A stretch of DNA of 64,000 nucleotides from Staphylococcus edaphicus (GCF_002614725.1 NZ_MRZN01000005.1:1-64000), one strand, 5' to 3'. Shown: positions 50,937 to 63,136, numbered from the stretch's first letter. Numbers and translations are program-made. Notes: a model not told the origin generated them from the letters alone.

Positions 50937-52343
50937 ATGGCAACACAAGTAAACGTAAAAAACCCAAAAATGTACGCGCTCGTCCTCATGATTGGCGGTT
51001 TTATGGGACTGTTCAGTGAAACAGCACTAAATATGGCATTAACAGATATTATGGCTGACTTTAAAGTGTCGGCAGCAACTGTACAATGGTTAACAACAGG
51101 TTACTTACTCGTAATGGCCTGCTTAGTACCAGCGTCTTCGTATCTGATTAAGTGGTTTAGTACGAAATCATTAATTATTTTCGGAATCATATTATCACTT
51201 CTAGGTGTGATCATCGGCGCACTTGCACCTAACTTCGGCTTATTATTATTGGGTCGAATTATTCAAGCGCTAGGCACAGGGATTTTATTACCGATAATGG
51301 TAACGGTCTTAATGTTAATCTTCCCAATTGAAAAACGTGGTGCCGTAATGGGTATCATGGGACTTGTAATCACAGCAGGGCCGGCACTTGGACCAACACT
51401 TTCGGGTGTCATAATTTCAGCATCAAGTTGGCACTACATCTTCTGGATAAGCGCCGTCTTATATTTAGTCGTCTTATGCTTAGCGTTAACTAACACAGAG
51501 AACGTGGGAGATATCTCGAAACCCAAAATCGATATCTTATCCATTGGTTTATCTACTATTGGTTTTGCGGGATTAATCTTCGCATTAAGTTCAATGGCAG
51601 AAGCGGCTTTCACAAATGTCATCGTATGGCTTCCATTAGTCATCGGTATCGTAGGCTTAGCCATCTTTGTTATACGTCAATTCAAAATTGATTCACCAAT
51701 GCTAAACTTAAACGTCTTCAAATATCCAATGTTCGTCCTTGGCGCATCTATGGTATTCATCACCATCCTCTGTATCTTATCAACCGGTATTTTACTACCA
51801 TTATATTTAAAAGGTGCACTATTATTTAGTTCAGTTATTGCTGGTTTAATCCTATTACCAGGTAATGCAGTCAATTTAGTACTTTCGCCGATTGTCGGAT
51901 CATTATTTGACCGCTTTGGTGCAAGATACTTCGGTATCATTGGATACCTATTAATGTTTATTGCTGCGATTACATTTGCGTTTATAATTTCGGCTTCAAC
52001 ACCAGTTTGGGCAATTATACTCACATTCATGGTTTTATTCTTTGGTATTACAATGGTTATGATGCCAGCACAAACAAACGCTTTAAATCAATTACCACAC
52101 GATTTATATGCCGATGGTTCAGCGACAATTACCACGTTAATTCAAGTCGGTGGCTCAGCAGGGACAGCGATTGCCATCACGATTTATACAACGGCAATGA
52201 AGTCATTTGGCGCTGCACATCCAAGTGCTAGCCAAGAGTTAATACTGTCACATGGTGTACAATTTACCTTTATCTTCATAACGGCATTGACAGTTATCGG
52301 ATTGATACTTTCATTATTCGTTAAAAAACAGAAAAGCGTATAA
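50937..52343 (+). CDS. MFS drug exporter, DHA2 (EmrB/LmrB) family
   Basis: A 468-residue membrane protein with about 14 helices, of the DHA2 drug:H+ antiporter family. Family motifs seen are ALTDIMADFKVSAATVQWLTTGYLL near helix 2, GRIIQALGTGILLPIM (motif B-like, with the conserved Arg) and GPALGPTLSG (motif C). The closest relatives by pattern are LmrB- or MdeA-type exporters; the substrate cannot be read from the sequence. It starts after AAAAAGGAG. The upstream MarR gene and palindrome suggest drug- or stress-inducible expression. A terminator ends the gene. Confidence 0.85.
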   Translation: MATQVNVKNPKMYALVLMIGGFMGLFSETALNMALTDIMADFKVSAATVQWLTTGYLLVMACLVPASSYLIKWFSTKSLIIFGIILSLLGVIIGALAPNFGLLLLGRIIQALGTGILLPIMVTVLMLIFPIEKRGAVMGIMGLVITAGPALGPTLSGVIISASSWHYIFWISAVLYLVVLCLALTNTENVGDISKPKIDILSIGLSTIGFAGLIFALSSMAEAAFTNVIVWLPLVIGIVGLAIFVIRQFKIDSPMLNLNVFKYPMFVLGASMVFITILCILSTGILLPLYLKGALLFSSVIAGLILLPGNAVNLVLSPIVGSLFDRFGARYFGIIGYLLMFIAAITFAFIISASTPVWAIILTFMVLFFGITMVMMPAQTNALNQLPHDLYADGSATITTLIQVGGSAGTAIAITIYTTAMKSFGAAHPSASQELILSHGVQFTFIFITALTVIGLILSLFVKKQKSV

Positions 52344-52479
52344 ATAGATTGCATTACACTAAGTAAACGAAACTGTGAATATGGATTTAAGATAACAAAT
52401 TGCCATAAATTGGATTAAAGTATTCAGAACGAACAACGAACTTGAACATAAGTTTTTAAACTAAAACAACCACTACAAT

Positions 52480-52537
52480 AAGGAGTGAGCACACGTCATC
52501 TAATTAAATATTAGGTTACGCGCTTGCTCCTTTATTT
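52480..52537 (+). terminator. Terminator after the MFS exporter
   Basis: AAGGAGTGAGC with downstream GCTTGCTCCTTT forms an imperfect stem ending in a T-rich run. The 235 bp from here to walR carry its promoter. No gene is seen between 52344 and 52771. Confidence 0.6.
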
Positions 52538-52771
52538 ATGTTATAGGCAACAAATTCGAATGAACAACTACTATTGAATAAACTGTTTATACCTGTGATG
52601 GCGCGATAAATATCTATTTAATCACAAAAATGTTATAATTTTACAATATACCGTGTTAAATTTTTGTTTAGAAAAATAGAATTAGCACGCCATAAATGGT
52701 AAATTATATTATAGGGAAATGCGTAGAATTTAATGTAAATGTACTACAATATAGAAATGAGGTTTATAAAT

Positions 52772-53473
52772 ATGGCTAGAAAAGTTGTTGTAGTCGATGA
52801 TGAAAAACCAATTGCTGATATTTTAGAATTTAATTTGAAAAAAGAAGGGTACGAAGTATTTTGTGCTTACGATGGTAACGATGCCGTAGATTTAATCTAT
52901 GATGAAGAACCAGATATCGTCCTATTAGACATTATGTTGCCTGGTCGCGATGGTATGGAAGTATGTCGTGAAGTACGTAAAAAATATGAAATGCCAATTA
53001 TCATGTTAACGGCTAAAGACTCAGAAATTGATAAAGTCTTAGGTCTCGAGCTAGGTGCGGATGACTATGTGACGAAACCGTTTAGCACACGTGAACTCAT
53101 CGCACGTGTAAAAGCCAATTTACGTCGTCATTATTCGCAACCAGCACAAGAAGTTAACGATGCATCCAATGAAATTGCTATTAAAGACATCGTCATCTAT
53201 CCAGATGCATACTCAATAAAAAAACGCGGCGGTGATATCGAATTAACACACCGTGAATTTGAATTATTCCATTACTTATCTAAACATATGGGTCAAGTAA
53301 TGACACGTGAACATTTATTACAAACTGTTTGGGGTTATGACTATTTTGGTGATGTACGTACAGTAGATGTAACAATTCGTCGTTTGCGTGAAAAAATTGA
53401 GGACGATCCGTCTCATCCAGAATATATTGTGACACGCCGTGGTGTTGGATATTTCCTCCAACAACATGATTAG
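52772..53473 (+). CDS. walR: Response regulator WalR (YycF)
   Basis: A 233-residue OmpR-family regulator, essential in staphylococci, that controls cell-wall hydrolase genes. The receiver domain has the acidic pocket DDE (9-11), phosphoacceptor Asp53 (VLLDIMLPG) and the KPF motif. The C-terminal winged helix (about 135-233) includes [19 protein letters not shown] and the [12 protein letters not shown] recognition helix. The ATG at 52772 follows GAGG at 9-nt spacing and gives the standard length; the longer frame is rejected. It is the first gene of walRKHIJ. Confidence 0.97.
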   Translation: MARKVVVVDDEKPIADILEFNLKKEGYEVFCAYDGNDAVDLIYDEEPDIVLLDIMLPGRDGMEVCREVRKKYEMPIIMLTAKDSEIDKVLGLELGADDYVTKPFSTRELIARVKANLRRHYSQPAQEVNDASNEIAIKDIVIYPDAYSIKKRGGDIELTHREFELFHYLSKHMGQVMTREHLLQTVWGYDYFGDVRTVDVTIRRLREKIEDDPSHPEYIVTRRGVGYFLQQHD

Positions 53474-53485
53474 AGGCACGTTTAG

Positions 53486-55318
53486 ATGAAATGGCTTAAA
53501 CATTTTCAGTCCTTACACACGAAACTGGTTATTGTCTATGTATTACTCATTATAATCGGTATGCAAATTATCGGTTTATATTTTACGAATAGTCTAGAAA
53601 AAGAATTAACACAAACATTTAAAAATAATATTTCGCAATACGCGAAACAAATTGAAATAAATATAGAAAAGGTCTATGACGAAGATAATGCGATTAATGC
53701 TCAAAAAGAAGTCCAGAACTTACTTAATGAGTACGCCAATAGACAAGAAATCGAAGAGATTCGCTTTATAGATAAAGATCAGATTATTATGGCTACATCA
53801 AAGCAGTCTACGCGTAGTCTAATCAATCAAAAAGCCAATGACAATTCTATTCAAAAGGCATTATCACTAGGCGAAATCAATAGTCATACCGTGTTAAAAG
53901 ACTACGGTAATGGTAAACAACGTGTGTGGGTATACAACCTACCTGTGAAAACATCAGACGATGGCACAATTGGCGATATCTACATCGAAGCGGACATCAA
54001 TGATGTATATAATCAATTGAGCAACATCAATCAAATCTTTATCATTGGTACAGGGATTTCACTATTGATTACCGTGATACTTGGATTCTTTATTGCACGT
54101 ACAATTACGAAACCAATCACAGACATGCGGAATCAAACCGTTGAAATGTCCAAAGGTAACTATACACAACGTGTGAAAATTTATGGTAACGATGAAATCG
54201 GTGAACTCGCACTCGCCTTCAATAATCTATCCAAACGTGTTCAAGAAGCACAAGCAAATACCGAAAGCGAGAAACGCCGCCTCGATTCCGTCATCACGCA
54301 TATGAGTGACGGTATTATTGCAACTGACCGACGTGGTCGCGTGCGTATCGTCAATGATATGGCACTAACAATGATGGGCACAATGAAAGAAGAAATCATT
54401 GGTGATTACATGCTTAACGTGCTGAAACTCGAAGAAGATTTTTCATTAGACGAAATTCAAGAAAACAATGATAGCTTCCTATTAGATATTAATGAAACAG
54501 AAGGTATTATTGCCCGGGTTAACTTTAGTACAATTGTACAAGAAACGGGCTTTGTGACAGGTTACATTGCCGTGCTACATGACGTAACAGAACAACAACA
54601 AGTTGAACGAGAACGTCGTGAATTTGTTGCCAACGTTTCACACGAATTGCGCACGCCATTAACTTCCATGAATAGTTATATCGAAGCACTCGAAAGCGGC
54701 GCTTGGAAAGATGGCGAATTAGCACCACAATTCCTATCCGTGACACGTGAAGAAACAGAACGTATGATACGTCTTGTAAATGACTTATTACAACTCTCTA
54801 AAATGGATAATGAATCTGATCAAATCACCAAAGAAATTGTCGACTTTAATATGTTTATTAATAAAATTATTAACCGTCACGAAATGTCAGCGAAAGATAC
54901 AACGTTCGTTCGTGAAATTCCAAAACAAACCATCTTTACGGAAATTGATCCTGACAAGATGACACAAGTATTTGACAACGTTATAACCAATGCGATGAAA
55001 TACTCTCGCGGAGATAAACGAGTCGAGTTTCACGTGAAACAGAACGCGTTATATAATCGTATGACCATTCGTGTTAAAGATAATGGTATTGGGATTCCAA
55101 TTAATAAGGTAGATAAGATTTTTGACCGCTTCTACCGTGTAGATAAAGCACGTACACGGAAAATGGGCGGTACAGGTTTAGGTCTAGCCATTTCTAAAGA
55201 GATTGTAGAAGCACATAATGGTCGCATTTGGGCAAACAGCGTAGAAGGACAAGGCACGTCAATCTTTATTACACTTCCTTGTGAAGTTCTAGAAGATGGT
55301 GATTGGGATGCGGAGTAA
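53486..55318 (+). CDS. walK: Sensor histidine kinase WalK (YycG)
   Basis: A 610-residue membrane kinase, partner of WalR. Two helices (about 14-33 and 183-204) enclose an extracellular PAS-like domain. HAMP (about 205-255) and an intracellular PAS domain (about 260-370) follow. The phosphoacceptor is His386 ([15 protein letters not shown]). The kinase ATPase domain has NAMKYS, DNGIGIP and GTGLGLAI. It begins 12 nt after walR. The last codons overlap walH by 11 nt. The length agrees with staphylococcal WalK. Confidence 0.97.
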   Translation: MKWLKHFQSLHTKLVIVYVLLIIIGMQIIGLYFTNSLEKELTQTFKNNISQYAKQIEINIEKVYDEDNAINAQKEVQNLLNEYANRQEIEEIRFIDKDQIIMATSKQSTRSLINQKANDNSIQKALSLGEINSHTVLKDYGNGKQRVWVYNLPVKTSDDGTIGDIYIEADINDVYNQLSNINQIFIIGTGISLLITVILGFFIARTITKPITDMRNQTVEMSKGNYTQRVKIYGNDEIGELALAFNNLSKRVQEAQANTESEKRRLDSVITHMSDGIIATDRRGRVRIVNDMALTMMGTMKEEIIGDYMLNVLKLEEDFSLDEIQENNDSFLLDINETEGIIARVNFSTIVQETGFVTGYIAVLHDVTEQQQVERERREFVANVSHELRTPLTSMNSYIEALESGAWKDGELAPQFLSVTREETERMIRLVNDLLQLSKMDNESDQITKEIVDFNMFINKIINRHEMSAKDTTFVREIPKQTIFTEIDPDKMTQVFDNVITNAMKYSRGDKRVEFHVKQNALYNRMTIRVKDNGIGIPINKVDKIFDRFYRVDKARTRKMGGTGLGLAISKEIVEAHNGRIWANSVEGQGTSIFITLPCEVLEDGDWDAE

Positions 55319-56648
55319 AGAATTAATCAAATCCATAATCCTAATCCTTCTTGTCTTAATGAGTGTCGTGTTAACCTACATGACGTGGAACTTCTCACCA
55401 GACTTAGCCAATGTAGATAATCAAGACAGCAACAACAAAGCATCCGAAGCAAACACAATCGGTAAACCACTCAGTGAAGGTATGGACCAAGTGATTACGC
55501 CATACCAAGTCGTTCATTCCAAAAGTGAAAAAACAGAAGGCATGGCAGCAACGAAGCAAAATGTCGAATCAACATTGAAACCATTAAAAAATCATCGCGT
55601 ATTACATGCAGAACAAATGCATAGTAATCATAACTTAATTATTCCGGACTTAACGGATGAATTTCTAATCTTTGATTTCAGCTATGACATGCCACTTGCA
55701 ACCTATTTAGGTCAGGCACTCAATATTGATGCAAAAGTACCAAATAATTTTAAATTCGATCGTCTTATCATCGATAATAATGAAGATGGTAATGTGAAAC
55801 TTTATGCGATCAGTAAAGATAGACATAACGTTGTACGTATGACGACTTCCGCCAAATTAAGTAACTTTAAAAAAGTTGTCAAAACACAACATAAGTATAT
55901 GCAACCATATACAGAAATTATAACGAATAAAGACACAATTGACAGAGCGACACACATCTTTGCACCGAAAGCACCTAAAGCATTGAAATCATATCATACG
56001 ATTTACAATCGCATTAGCGTAGATACGATGAACTCAATCCTATTCAATGATTCCGTGGTTGTCCGTAGCACGAAGAGTAGTACTGCAACTTACAACAATA
56101 ATACGGGGGTAGCAAATTATAACGATGAAAGTGAAAAATACCGTTATACGAATCTTTCAGAAGATGAAAATCGCTCAACCAATATGCAAGATAGTATTCC
56201 GAGTACCTTTGATTATATTAATAATCACGGTGGCTTTACGGATGACTTTAGGTTATTCAATATAGATAATAAAAATGGCGAACTGACATACCAAATGTTC
56301 TTAAATGGACGTCCTACATTTAATGACGATGATTTGAACAACATCAAAGTGTCTTGGGGAGATAAAGGCGTCTTCAGCTATGCACGAGCATTGCTTAAAG
56401 CAAATGTTACCATCGATAGCGGCGAAGACGACACGAAATTACCAGGTGCTGAAACCGTGCGTTCAGAACTGGCAAACAACCCAGAAATCAACTTTGAAAA
56501 AGTGACGAACATGACGATTGGTTACAACATGGAAGATAAACCAGATAAAAGCGATATCGAAATTCAACGCAATAGTGAATTTAAACCACAATGGTATGTA
56601 CAATATGACGGTAAATGGCGTGCATATGAAGATGGGGGGCTAGAATAA
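55308..56648 (+). CDS. walH: WalH (YycH), modulator of WalK
   Basis: A 446-residue extracellular protein with one N-terminal membrane anchor (about 7-27). YycH and YycI contact WalK through their membrane helices and modulate its activity (repressing it in Bacillus, activating in S. aureus). The body is a mixed alpha/beta extracytoplasmic region. ATG at 55308 lies inside the end of walK (11-nt overlap), with GAAGATGGTGATTGGG upstream. The length and order are normal for the operon. Confidence 0.93.
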   Translation: MRSKELIKSIILILLVLMSVVLTYMTWNFSPDLANVDNQDSNNKASEANTIGKPLSEGMDQVITPYQVVHSKSEKTEGMAATKQNVESTLKPLKNHRVLHAEQMHSNHNLIIPDLTDEFLIFDFSYDMPLATYLGQALNIDAKVPNNFKFDRLIIDNNEDGNVKLYAISKDRHNVVRMTTSAKLSNFKKVVKTQHKYMQPYTEIITNKDTIDRATHIFAPKAPKALKSYHTIYNRISVDTMNSILFNDSVVVRSTKSSTATYNNNTGVANYNDESEKYRYTNLSEDENRSTNMQDSIPSTFDYINNHGGFTDDFRLFNIDNKNGELTYQMFLNGRPTFNDDDLNNIKVSWGDKGVFSYARALLKANVTIDSGEDDTKLPGAETVRSELANNPEINFEKVTNMTIGYNMEDKPDKSDIEIQRNSEFKPQWYVQYDGKWRAYEDGGLE

Positions 56649-57431
56649 ATGAACTGGAAACGAGCCAAAACATTATTTATTTTCGTGTTTATTCTAGTCA
56701 ATATCAGCTTGGTGATTATCTATGTGGATAAAGTAAACAAATCTCACATCAATGATAGTGAAGAAGAAAATGCAGTCAATTTTAAACAAGAAGAAATTAA
56801 AATTCCAGAGAATCTACCAAGTGTTAAAAATTTGAAAATGCAATTATTGACCGCAAGATCATTTGATTTTTCATCTTATGCAAAGTCACGCTCTGAGATT
56901 TCGAGTGAAGACTCCGGAGCTGTGGCCAAAGGTGATATTAACAGTCCAATCGATGTCGGAAACGATCAATATACAGCATTAAAAGCTTACGTTAAAGATA
57001 ACGTCTACAAAGGTAATGATTACGAAATGAGTAACATCGATAAAGACAAGGTTACCTTCGAACAAACGTATAACGACTATCCCATTATGAACAACAATAA
57101 AGCAAGACTTGAGTTTAATGTGAATAGCGATAGCAAAGCGTCAAGCTATAAGCAAACAGCAATGAAATCAATTGAACCATCCGAAGGCGCAAACAATGAT
57201 AAGAAACAAGTTAAATCAGCTAAGAGCGCCATCGAGGCCCTGTACTACAATCGCTACCTCAAGCGTAATGACGAAGTCACGAATGCACGACTTGGGTACT
57301 ATACCGTTGTCAAAGAACCCAACGTACAAGTACTCGAAGCCAATTGGGAAATTAAAGTGAAACACGGTGGTAAGATTCAAACATATTATGTTGAAGCCGT
57401 TTCAGACAGCCCCAAAATTATTGAAGAATAA
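56649..57431 (+). CDS. walI: WalI (YycI), modulator of WalK
   Basis: A 260-residue single-pass membrane protein (anchor about 7-27) with an extracellular domain like the C-terminal domain of YycH. It forms a complex with WalH and WalK. The ATG immediately follows the walH stop, after a GGGGGGCTAG sequence. The terminator at 57444-57472 separates it from walJ, so walJ needs read-through or its own promoter. Confidence 0.93.
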   Translation: MNWKRAKTLFIFVFILVNISLVIIYVDKVNKSHINDSEEENAVNFKQEEIKIPENLPSVKNLKMQLLTARSFDFSSYAKSRSEISSEDSGAVAKGDINSPIDVGNDQYTALKAYVKDNVYKGNDYEMSNIDKDKVTFEQTYNDYPIMNNNKARLEFNVNSDSKASSYKQTAMKSIEPSEGANNDKKQVKSAKSAIEALYYNRYLKRNDEVTNARLGYYTVVKEPNVQVLEANWEIKVKHGGKIQTYYVEAVSDSPKIIEE

Positions 57432-57443
57432 TGTCGATTAACT

Positions 57444-57472
57444 AGCACACCTTTTCACAGGTGTGCTTTTTG
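57444..57472 (+). terminator. Terminator after walI
   Basis: AGCACACC (57444-57451) pairs with GGTGTGCT (57460-57467), followed by TTTTTG. Confidence 0.8.
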
Positions 57473-57671
57473 TATGCTTATGGAAAATTTAAAAAATGAG
57501 TATGATTAAATAAACAATATATACGTAAGTGGTAGCAAAAGTATGTTAAAATTAAATACTGTTAATACGTGTTATAGAAAAATATAAATAACGCGACAAT
57601 AGATAATGCATGTGTCGAAATCACTGTAATGACAAAGGTATTCTCACATAGTCCAAGCTTGATTTTTGAAG

Positions 57672-57740
57672 AGACCACATTTGTATGTGTTTGACTGGAT
57701 AGCATCCAGATTGATTTCTCAGGGGAAGCGGTTGTGGTCT
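57672..57740 (+). other. Possible structured RNA in the walI-walJ intergenic region
   Basis: AGACCACA (57672-57679) and TGTGGTCT (57733-57740) enclose a perfect inner hairpin CTGGAT-AGC-ATCCAG (57695-57709). The region 57473-57869 otherwise holds no convincing gene; a minus-strand frame at 57562-57822 has no ribosome site or family match. The nested pairing may be a leader structure of walJ. Confidence 0.3.
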
Positions 57741-57869
57741 GAGCAGTGATTGATTGCGTTTGTTCAATAGAAATAATTAGACAACGGGCATGTTGACGGC
57801 ACATAAACCGTAGACTGACCAACCAAAATAAAGTTAAACAATGTTTATAGATTAGAAAGGGTGAATCGC

Positions 57870-58661
57870 TTGATACGTATGAGTGTATTAGCGAGTGGTA
57901 GTACAGGAAACGCCACTTATGTAGAAAGTGATAAAGGTAGTATCCTAGTCGACGCAGGTTTGACAGGAAAGAAAATGGAAGAACTATTTGGCCAAATAGA
58001 CAAACAGATTAAAGATCTTAATGGCATCTTAGTAACACATGAACATTCAGACCATATTAAAGGGTTAGGCGTATTAGCACGTAAATACAAGTTGCCAATT
58101 TATGCTAATGAAAAAACATGGACAGCCATCGATAAGAAAGACAGCAAAATTCCAATGGACCAAAAATTCATCTTTAACCCATATGAAACAAAATCATTAG
58201 CCGGTTTTGACATCGAATCATTTAACGTATCACATGATGCCATTGACCCACAATTTTATATTTTCCATAATAATTATAAGAAATTTACCATTTTGACAGA
58301 TACTGGTTACGTTTCAGACCGCATGAAAGGCATGATTCAAGGCAGTGATGCGTTCGTCTTCGAAAGTAATCATGATGTCGATATGTTACGCATGTGCGGC
58401 TATCCTTGGAAGACCAAACAACGTATCCTAAGCGATATGGGCCATGTTTCAAATGAAGATGCAGGCCATGCCATGACAGATGTCATTACAGGCAGTACAA
58501 AACGCATTTATCTGTCTCACTTATCACAAGACAACAATATGAAAGACCTCGCACGTATGAGCGTCGGACAAGTACTCAACGAAAATGACATTGACACAGA
58601 AAAAGAAGTACTGCTTTGTGATACCGACAAAGCCAACGCAACACCTATATATACGTTATAG
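57870..58661 (+). CDS. walJ: WalJ (YycJ), metallo-beta-lactamase fold exonuclease
   Basis: A 263-residue metallo-beta-lactamase superfamily protein. The metal site motif is [11 protein letters not shown] (HxHxDH), with later ligands in [15 protein letters not shown] and YLSHLSQDN. Bacillus YycJ/WalJ is a 5'-3' DNA exonuclease linked to mismatch repair; no link to antibiotic hydrolysis is implied. The TTG at 57870 gives 9-nt spacing to AGAAAGG; the GTG at 57861 gives the annotation-type N-terminus MNRLIRMSV but sits directly on that site. The order walI-walJ-rlmH is conserved. Confidence 0.92.
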   Translation: MIRMSVLASGSTGNATYVESDKGSILVDAGLTGKKMEELFGQIDKQIKDLNGILVTHEHSDHIKGLGVLARKYKLPIYANEKTWTAIDKKDSKIPMDQKFIFNPYETKSLAGFDIESFNVSHDAIDPQFYIFHNNYKKFTILTDTGYVSDRMKGMIQGSDAFVFESNHDVDMLRMCGYPWKTKQRILSDMGHVSNEDAGHAMTDVITGSTKRIYLSHLSQDNNMKDLARMSVGQVLNENDIDTEKEVLLCDTDKANATPIYTL

Positions 58662-58702
58662 AAGCCCTTGCTCCTTCATGGAAGGAGTTTAGGGCTTCTT
58701 TA
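58661..58702 (+). terminator. Terminator of the wal operon
   Basis: GAAGCCCT ... AGGGCTTC with an inner CTCCTTC-ATG-GAAGGAG stem, followed by TTTA. It overlaps the last base of the walJ stop codon. Confidence 0.85.
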
Positions 58703-59049
58703 TGCATTAGCGTAAGCTAATATGATCCACATAAGGAGCGGGAGAGAGATTGATATCTCGCAATGATGGGTAGCTTTATATATATAGAGAGAAACCAGTC
58801 AATTACTGCGCATTGACAGATGCACCATCATAGCGGATAAATTTGAGCATTAAAGAAATTATTGCATAAGTATAAACCAACGTAATTATGCGTTATGTGG
58901 AAAATTATAGCGACTACTCAATGAACGAACCTATATCTCAGGATGAGGTATAGATTTTTTTTTGCTAACTTTGATTATAAATAATCCATGATTATACAAC
59001 CCTATGTCTTAACTTAGGTGAAATATACAGTTACCGAATAAATATAAAT
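58703..59049 (+). other. walJ-rlmH intergenic, left part, with a second unassigned terminator
   Basis: About 350 bp without a gene. CTATATCTCA (58931-58940) and TGAGGTATAG (58944-58953) form a perfect stem followed by nine T residues, a strong terminator with no gene before it other than walJ's own terminated transcript. This may mark the end of a small RNA. Confidence 0.4.
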
Positions 59050-59340
59050 AGTGGATAACTTGGCTAGTAATAAGGATTAAACGCTAAGTTTATGAAGAAA
59101 AGGTTAAGTTTGTGAATAAGTATGTAAGACAACCGGCAACTTATCCACTATTTTGTCCAAAGTTATCCAGAGATGTGCACAATTAACATGGAAATACCCA
59201 CATTATGCACAGAGTTATCCACAAATACACAGCATAGTTCTCTCTTTTTGTGAATAAAACGTAAAAGTTATTAAAAAGTCGTATACATTACTGTTATAAT
59301 AAGAGGGAATAGTGTGAATAAGTGTATAACTTGTGGATAA
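59050..59340. repeat. Cluster of DnaA-box-like sequences upstream of rlmH
   Basis: Perfect boxes are TTATCCACA (59215-59223) and TGTGGATAA (59332-59340). One-mismatch copies are AGTGGATAA (59050-59058), TGTGAATAA (59111-59119 and 59313-59321), TTATCCACT (59141-59149) and TTATGCACA (59203-59211); TTATCCAGA (59163-59171) is more distant. The density is like that of oriC, 33 kb away. Confidence 0.7.
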
Positions 59341-59381
59341 CTTTAACAATCTATACTTTTTCCAAAACTCGGAGGATAAAT

Positions 59382-59861
59382 ATGAAGATTACAATACTCA
59401 CAGTAGGCAAATTAAAAGAGAAATACTGGAAGCAAGCCATTGCAGAATACGAAAAACGTTTAGGCGCGTATTCAAAAATAGAAATTGTCGAAGTGCCTGA
59501 TGAAAAAGCACCTGAAAACATGAGCGATAAAGAAGTTGAACAAGTGAAAGAAAAAGAAGGTCAACGTCTATTAGCAAAAGTAAAACCACAATCCACAGTC
59601 ATTACGTTAGAAATCAAAGGCAATATGCTAACGTCCGAAGGCTTAGCAAAAGAAATTGAAAGCCGCATGACTCGTGGCCAAAGCGACTTCACCTTTATTA
59701 TTGGCGGATCTAACGGTCTGCATAAAGACGTACTAAATCGCAGCGACTATGCCCTTTCTTTCAGTAAGATGACCTTCCCACATCAAATGATGCGCGTCAT
59801 TTTAATTGAGCAAGTCTACCGTGCGTTTAAGATTATGCGGGGAGAAGCATATCACAAGTGA
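59382..59861 (+). CDS. rlmH: 23S rRNA (pseudouridine1915-N3)-methyltransferase RlmH (OrfX)
   Basis: A 159-residue SPOUT methyltransferase acting on pseudouridine 1915 in helix 69 of 23S rRNA. It begins [20 protein letters not shown]. The SAM-binding knot has [13 protein letters not shown] and [20 protein letters not shown]. It ends [12 protein letters not shown]. The ATG at 59382 follows CGGAGGATAAAT; the longer frame is rejected. The last codons contain the attachment site used by SCC elements, and the gene stays intact after insertion. The DnaA-box cluster lies directly upstream. Confidence 0.97.
   Translation: MKITILTVGKLKEKYWKQAIAEYEKRLGAYSKIEIVEVPDEKAPENMSDKEVEQVKEKEGQRLLAKVKPQSTVITLEIKGNMLTSEGLAKEIESRMTRGQSDFTFIIGGSNGLHKDVLNRSDYALSFSKMTFPHQMMRVILIEQVYRAFKIMRGEAYHK
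59844..59861 (+). other. SCC attachment site (att) at the 3' end of rlmH
   Basis: GAAGCATATCACAAGTGA, the last 18 bases of rlmH, corresponds to the known staphylococcal SCC insertion sequence (GAAGCATATCATAAATGA-type). A mec complex follows at once, so this is one junction of an SCC-like element; the other junction is outside the window. Confidence 0.85.
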
Positions 59862-60176
59862 TGCGGTTTTTTTAGTCTCTTTACGTATGAGGTTTATGAG
59901 AATTGCCGTTATGTTTTTGCGAGAGTTATCAATCTTTTTGATAGTAAGAAAGTACATAGAAACTAAAAGAATATTTTTATCTACAATAACATTTATAATT
60001 TATTCTGTTATTGTATGTTTATTTTAATCATTAGTATCATTGCTGAGATGTTACTTGATATTCTATGTCTATTTTTTAGGAAATTCTATACTATTAAAAT
60101 TATGGTATTTTATACGCAATAAAGGACTAATCTATTTTATACAGATTAGTCCTTTATTGTAGTCTTTAAAAACTAG
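59862..60176 (+). other. Right junction region between rlmH and blaZ
   Basis: 315 bp at the start of the SCC-like element. TGCGGTTTTTTTAG directly after att is the usual element end sequence. A plus-strand frame extending from rlmH to 60027 is a shadow. No ccr gene lies here. The blaZ terminator is at 60121-60155. Confidence 0.5.
60121..60155 (-). terminator. Terminator of blaZ
   Basis: AAAGGACTAATCT (60121-60133) and AGATTAGTCCTTT (60143-60155) form a perfect 13-bp stem, about 20 bp past the blaZ stop. Confidence 0.8.
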
Positions 60177-61059
<883 letters not shown>

Positions 61060-61122
61060 CTTTGTGAAAACAATTCCCCACTATTATTTTTAATTAATAC
61101 CAAGTCAAAAGAAGTATTCGAA

Positions 61123-63120
61123 TTACTGATCTATATCAAATTGAGTTTTTCCATTATCATACAAATCATCATAAACTTTTCCAGATATAGTAGCATTATA
61201 GCTGGCCATCCCTTTATTTTGAACGTCTTTAACATTAATCGCCATTAACATATTAGGATTATTTTTATTATATGAAACAAACCAACCTATTTGTCTTCCA
61301 GTTTCCCCTTGGTTCATTTTTAATTCTGCTGTGCCAGATTTACCTATAATTCGAGCATAATTTTTGTATATATCATCCCTATGTGTTTTATTAACTACAC
61401 GTTCCATACCATTAGTTAATATGTCTATGTCTTTTTTAGATATAATATCTTTTTTCCATATTTGAGATTTTGTTTTACGTAAAACATGAGGGTTTTGTAT
61501 ATTTCCGTTATTTTCTAAAGCACTGTATATTGATAAAATTTGTATAGGATTTACTAGTATCTCGCCTTGGCCATATCCTGAATCTGCTAATAATATTTCA
61601 TTGTTTAGATTACTATTTGAGATTTGTGCTTTATAAAAGGGATAATCACTCGGGATATTTTCACCGATTCCTAAATCTTGCATACCTTGCTCAAATTTTT
61701 TAGCTCCTAATGCTAATGCAATGCGGGCAAAAAATATGTTGTCTGATGATTCTATTGCTTGCTTTAAATCGATATTACTGTCTACTACTTTAAATCTTGT
61801 GATATTATAATCCCCCCATGATGCATCTTTTTGCCAACCCTTACCATAAATATCAAAATTAGTATTTTCGTCTAGTTTATTTTCTTTTAAGGCTATAATA
61901 GATGTTAATATTTTTTGGGTTGAACCTGGTGATGTAGTGATTTGAAATTTGTTGATCAAAGGCTCTTTTTTATTGTTAGTTAATTTACGGTAGTCATTAT
62001 TGCTTAGTCCATTCATGAATGGATAAACATCATACGATGGGGTACTTACCAAAGCTAAAATTTCTCCAGTTTTTGGTTGTAATGCTGTACCAGATCCATC
62101 GTCATTTTTCATATGTTTATAAATACTTTCTTGTACTCTAGCATCTATAGTTAAATGAAGATCTTTTCCGTTTTCAGCCTTTTTCTTCAATAATGTGTCT
62201 AAAGGTTTATTGTCATAAGTATTTGCAATGGATACCTTAAAACCATCAGTGTTTTGCAATTGTTTATCATAGAGGCGTTCTAAGCCTTTTTTTCCAATAA
62301 CAGTATTTTTGCTATAGTTTCTAAATTGCTTACTTTTTAACTCGTCAGAATTAATTGGACCCACATAACCTAAAAGGTGTACTGTTGCTTCGTTCAATGG
62401 ATAAACACGGCTTTTTATAGTGTTTATTTGTAAATTGTATGATTTAATTAATTTGTCTATATATTCATCTTGTTTATTTATCTTTTTAATTGGTACAAAT
62501 GAATCTGGCTGAACCCATTTTTGATTAACTTTATTGGTTATAGCTTTTGTATCAATTTGTAAGTCACGAGCAATATCATCATATTTTTCTTTGGGTGTTT
62601 TGTTAGGGACAATACCGATTTCATATGTATTTCCAGTTTTAGCTAATTCTATACCATTTCTATCTTTTATTTTGCCTCGCTCTGATTTTAATGTTTCTAT
62701 ATTAATTTTCTGTCCATTTTTCAAACCAGGTACTATTACGTCTGGTCTCCAATCTAATTTCCAATGCTTATCTTCATAAATAAAGTTTAATTGTGTATTA
62801 CGTCGTATAGTTCCATATTTTGTATATATGTTATATTTAACATCAACTTGCTTTTTATCTTTTCCAGTTTTTTTAATTTCATGATTAGTAATTTTTAAGT
62901 TATTGACACTTAAATCTTTGTAAATTTTTTTATTCCTATCTACAATTTCTTCTTCTCCATATGCCAGTTTAGATTTTTCTGAACTATTTTTATATACTTC
63001 GTTATAGTTTCTTTTTTCAATAGAACTAATTGTTTTCTCAATATCGTCATCTTTGAATAACCAAGTTATTATAATCATAATTAGTAAAAGAACTAGCACA
63101 CTAATATAAATTTTTTTCAT
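61123..63120 (-). CDS. mecC: Penicillin-binding protein 2c (PBP2a family), MecC
   Basis: A 665-residue low-affinity class B transpeptidase that keeps peptidoglycan cross-linking going in the presence of beta-lactams. It has an N-terminal membrane anchor (about 4-22), an NTF2-like MecA N-terminal domain (about 25-140), a dimerisation domain and the transpeptidase domain. Active-site motifs are S400-T-Q-K403, S459-D-N461 and K594-S-G596. The sequence agrees almost throughout with my memory of MecC from S. aureus LGA251 and clearly differs from MecA, with a few substitutions that I cannot list reliably. The ribosome site is AAAGGAGGAAG. Its order blaZ-mecC-mecR1 is the class E mec complex. Methicillin resistance is expected if it is expressed. 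Confidence 0.95.
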   Translation of the reverse strand: MKKIYISVLVLLLIMIIITWLFKDDDIEKTISSIEKRNYNEVYKNSSEKSKLAYGEEEIVDRNKKIYKDLSVNNLKITNHEIKKTGKDKKQVDVKYNIYTKYGTIRRNTQLNFIYEDKHWKLDWRPDVIVPGLKNGQKINIETLKSERGKIKDRNGIELAKTGNTYEIGIVPNKTPKEKYDDIARDLQIDTKAITNKVNQKWVQPDSFVPIKKINKQDEYIDKLIKSYNLQINTIKSRVYPLNEATVHLLGYVGPINSDELKSKQFRNYSKNTVIGKKGLERLYDKQLQNTDGFKVSIANTYDNKPLDTLLKKKAENGKDLHLTIDARVQESIYKHMKNDDGSGTALQPKTGEILALVSTPSYDVYPFMNGLSNNDYRKLTNNKKEPLINKFQITTSPGSTQKILTSIIALKENKLDENTNFDIYGKGWQKDASWGDYNITRFKVVDSNIDLKQAIESSDNIFFARIALALGAKKFEQGMQDLGIGENIPSDYPFYKAQISNSNLNNEILLADSGYGQGEILVNPIQILSIYSALENNGNIQNPHVLRKTKSQIWKKDIISKKDIDILTNGMERVVNKTHRDDIYKNYARIIGKSGTAELKMNQGETGRQIGWFVSYNKNNPNMLMAINVKDVQNKGMASYNATISGKVYDDLYDNGKTQFDIDQ

Positions 63121-63136
63121 CTCTTCCTCCTTTGGT

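Noticed and set aside
57562..57822. Minus-strand 86-codon frame in the walI-walJ gap
   Set aside because: No ribosome site and no recognisable domain; composition looks like chance translation.
59050..59340. True second replication origin
   Set aside because: No AT-rich unwinding tract with DnaA-trio triplets follows the boxes, and the gene-direction switch lies at dnaA, not here.
59806..60027. Plus-strand frame running from the end of rlmH into the SCC-like element
   Set aside because: It starts inside rlmH in another frame and crosses the attachment site; no ribosome site.
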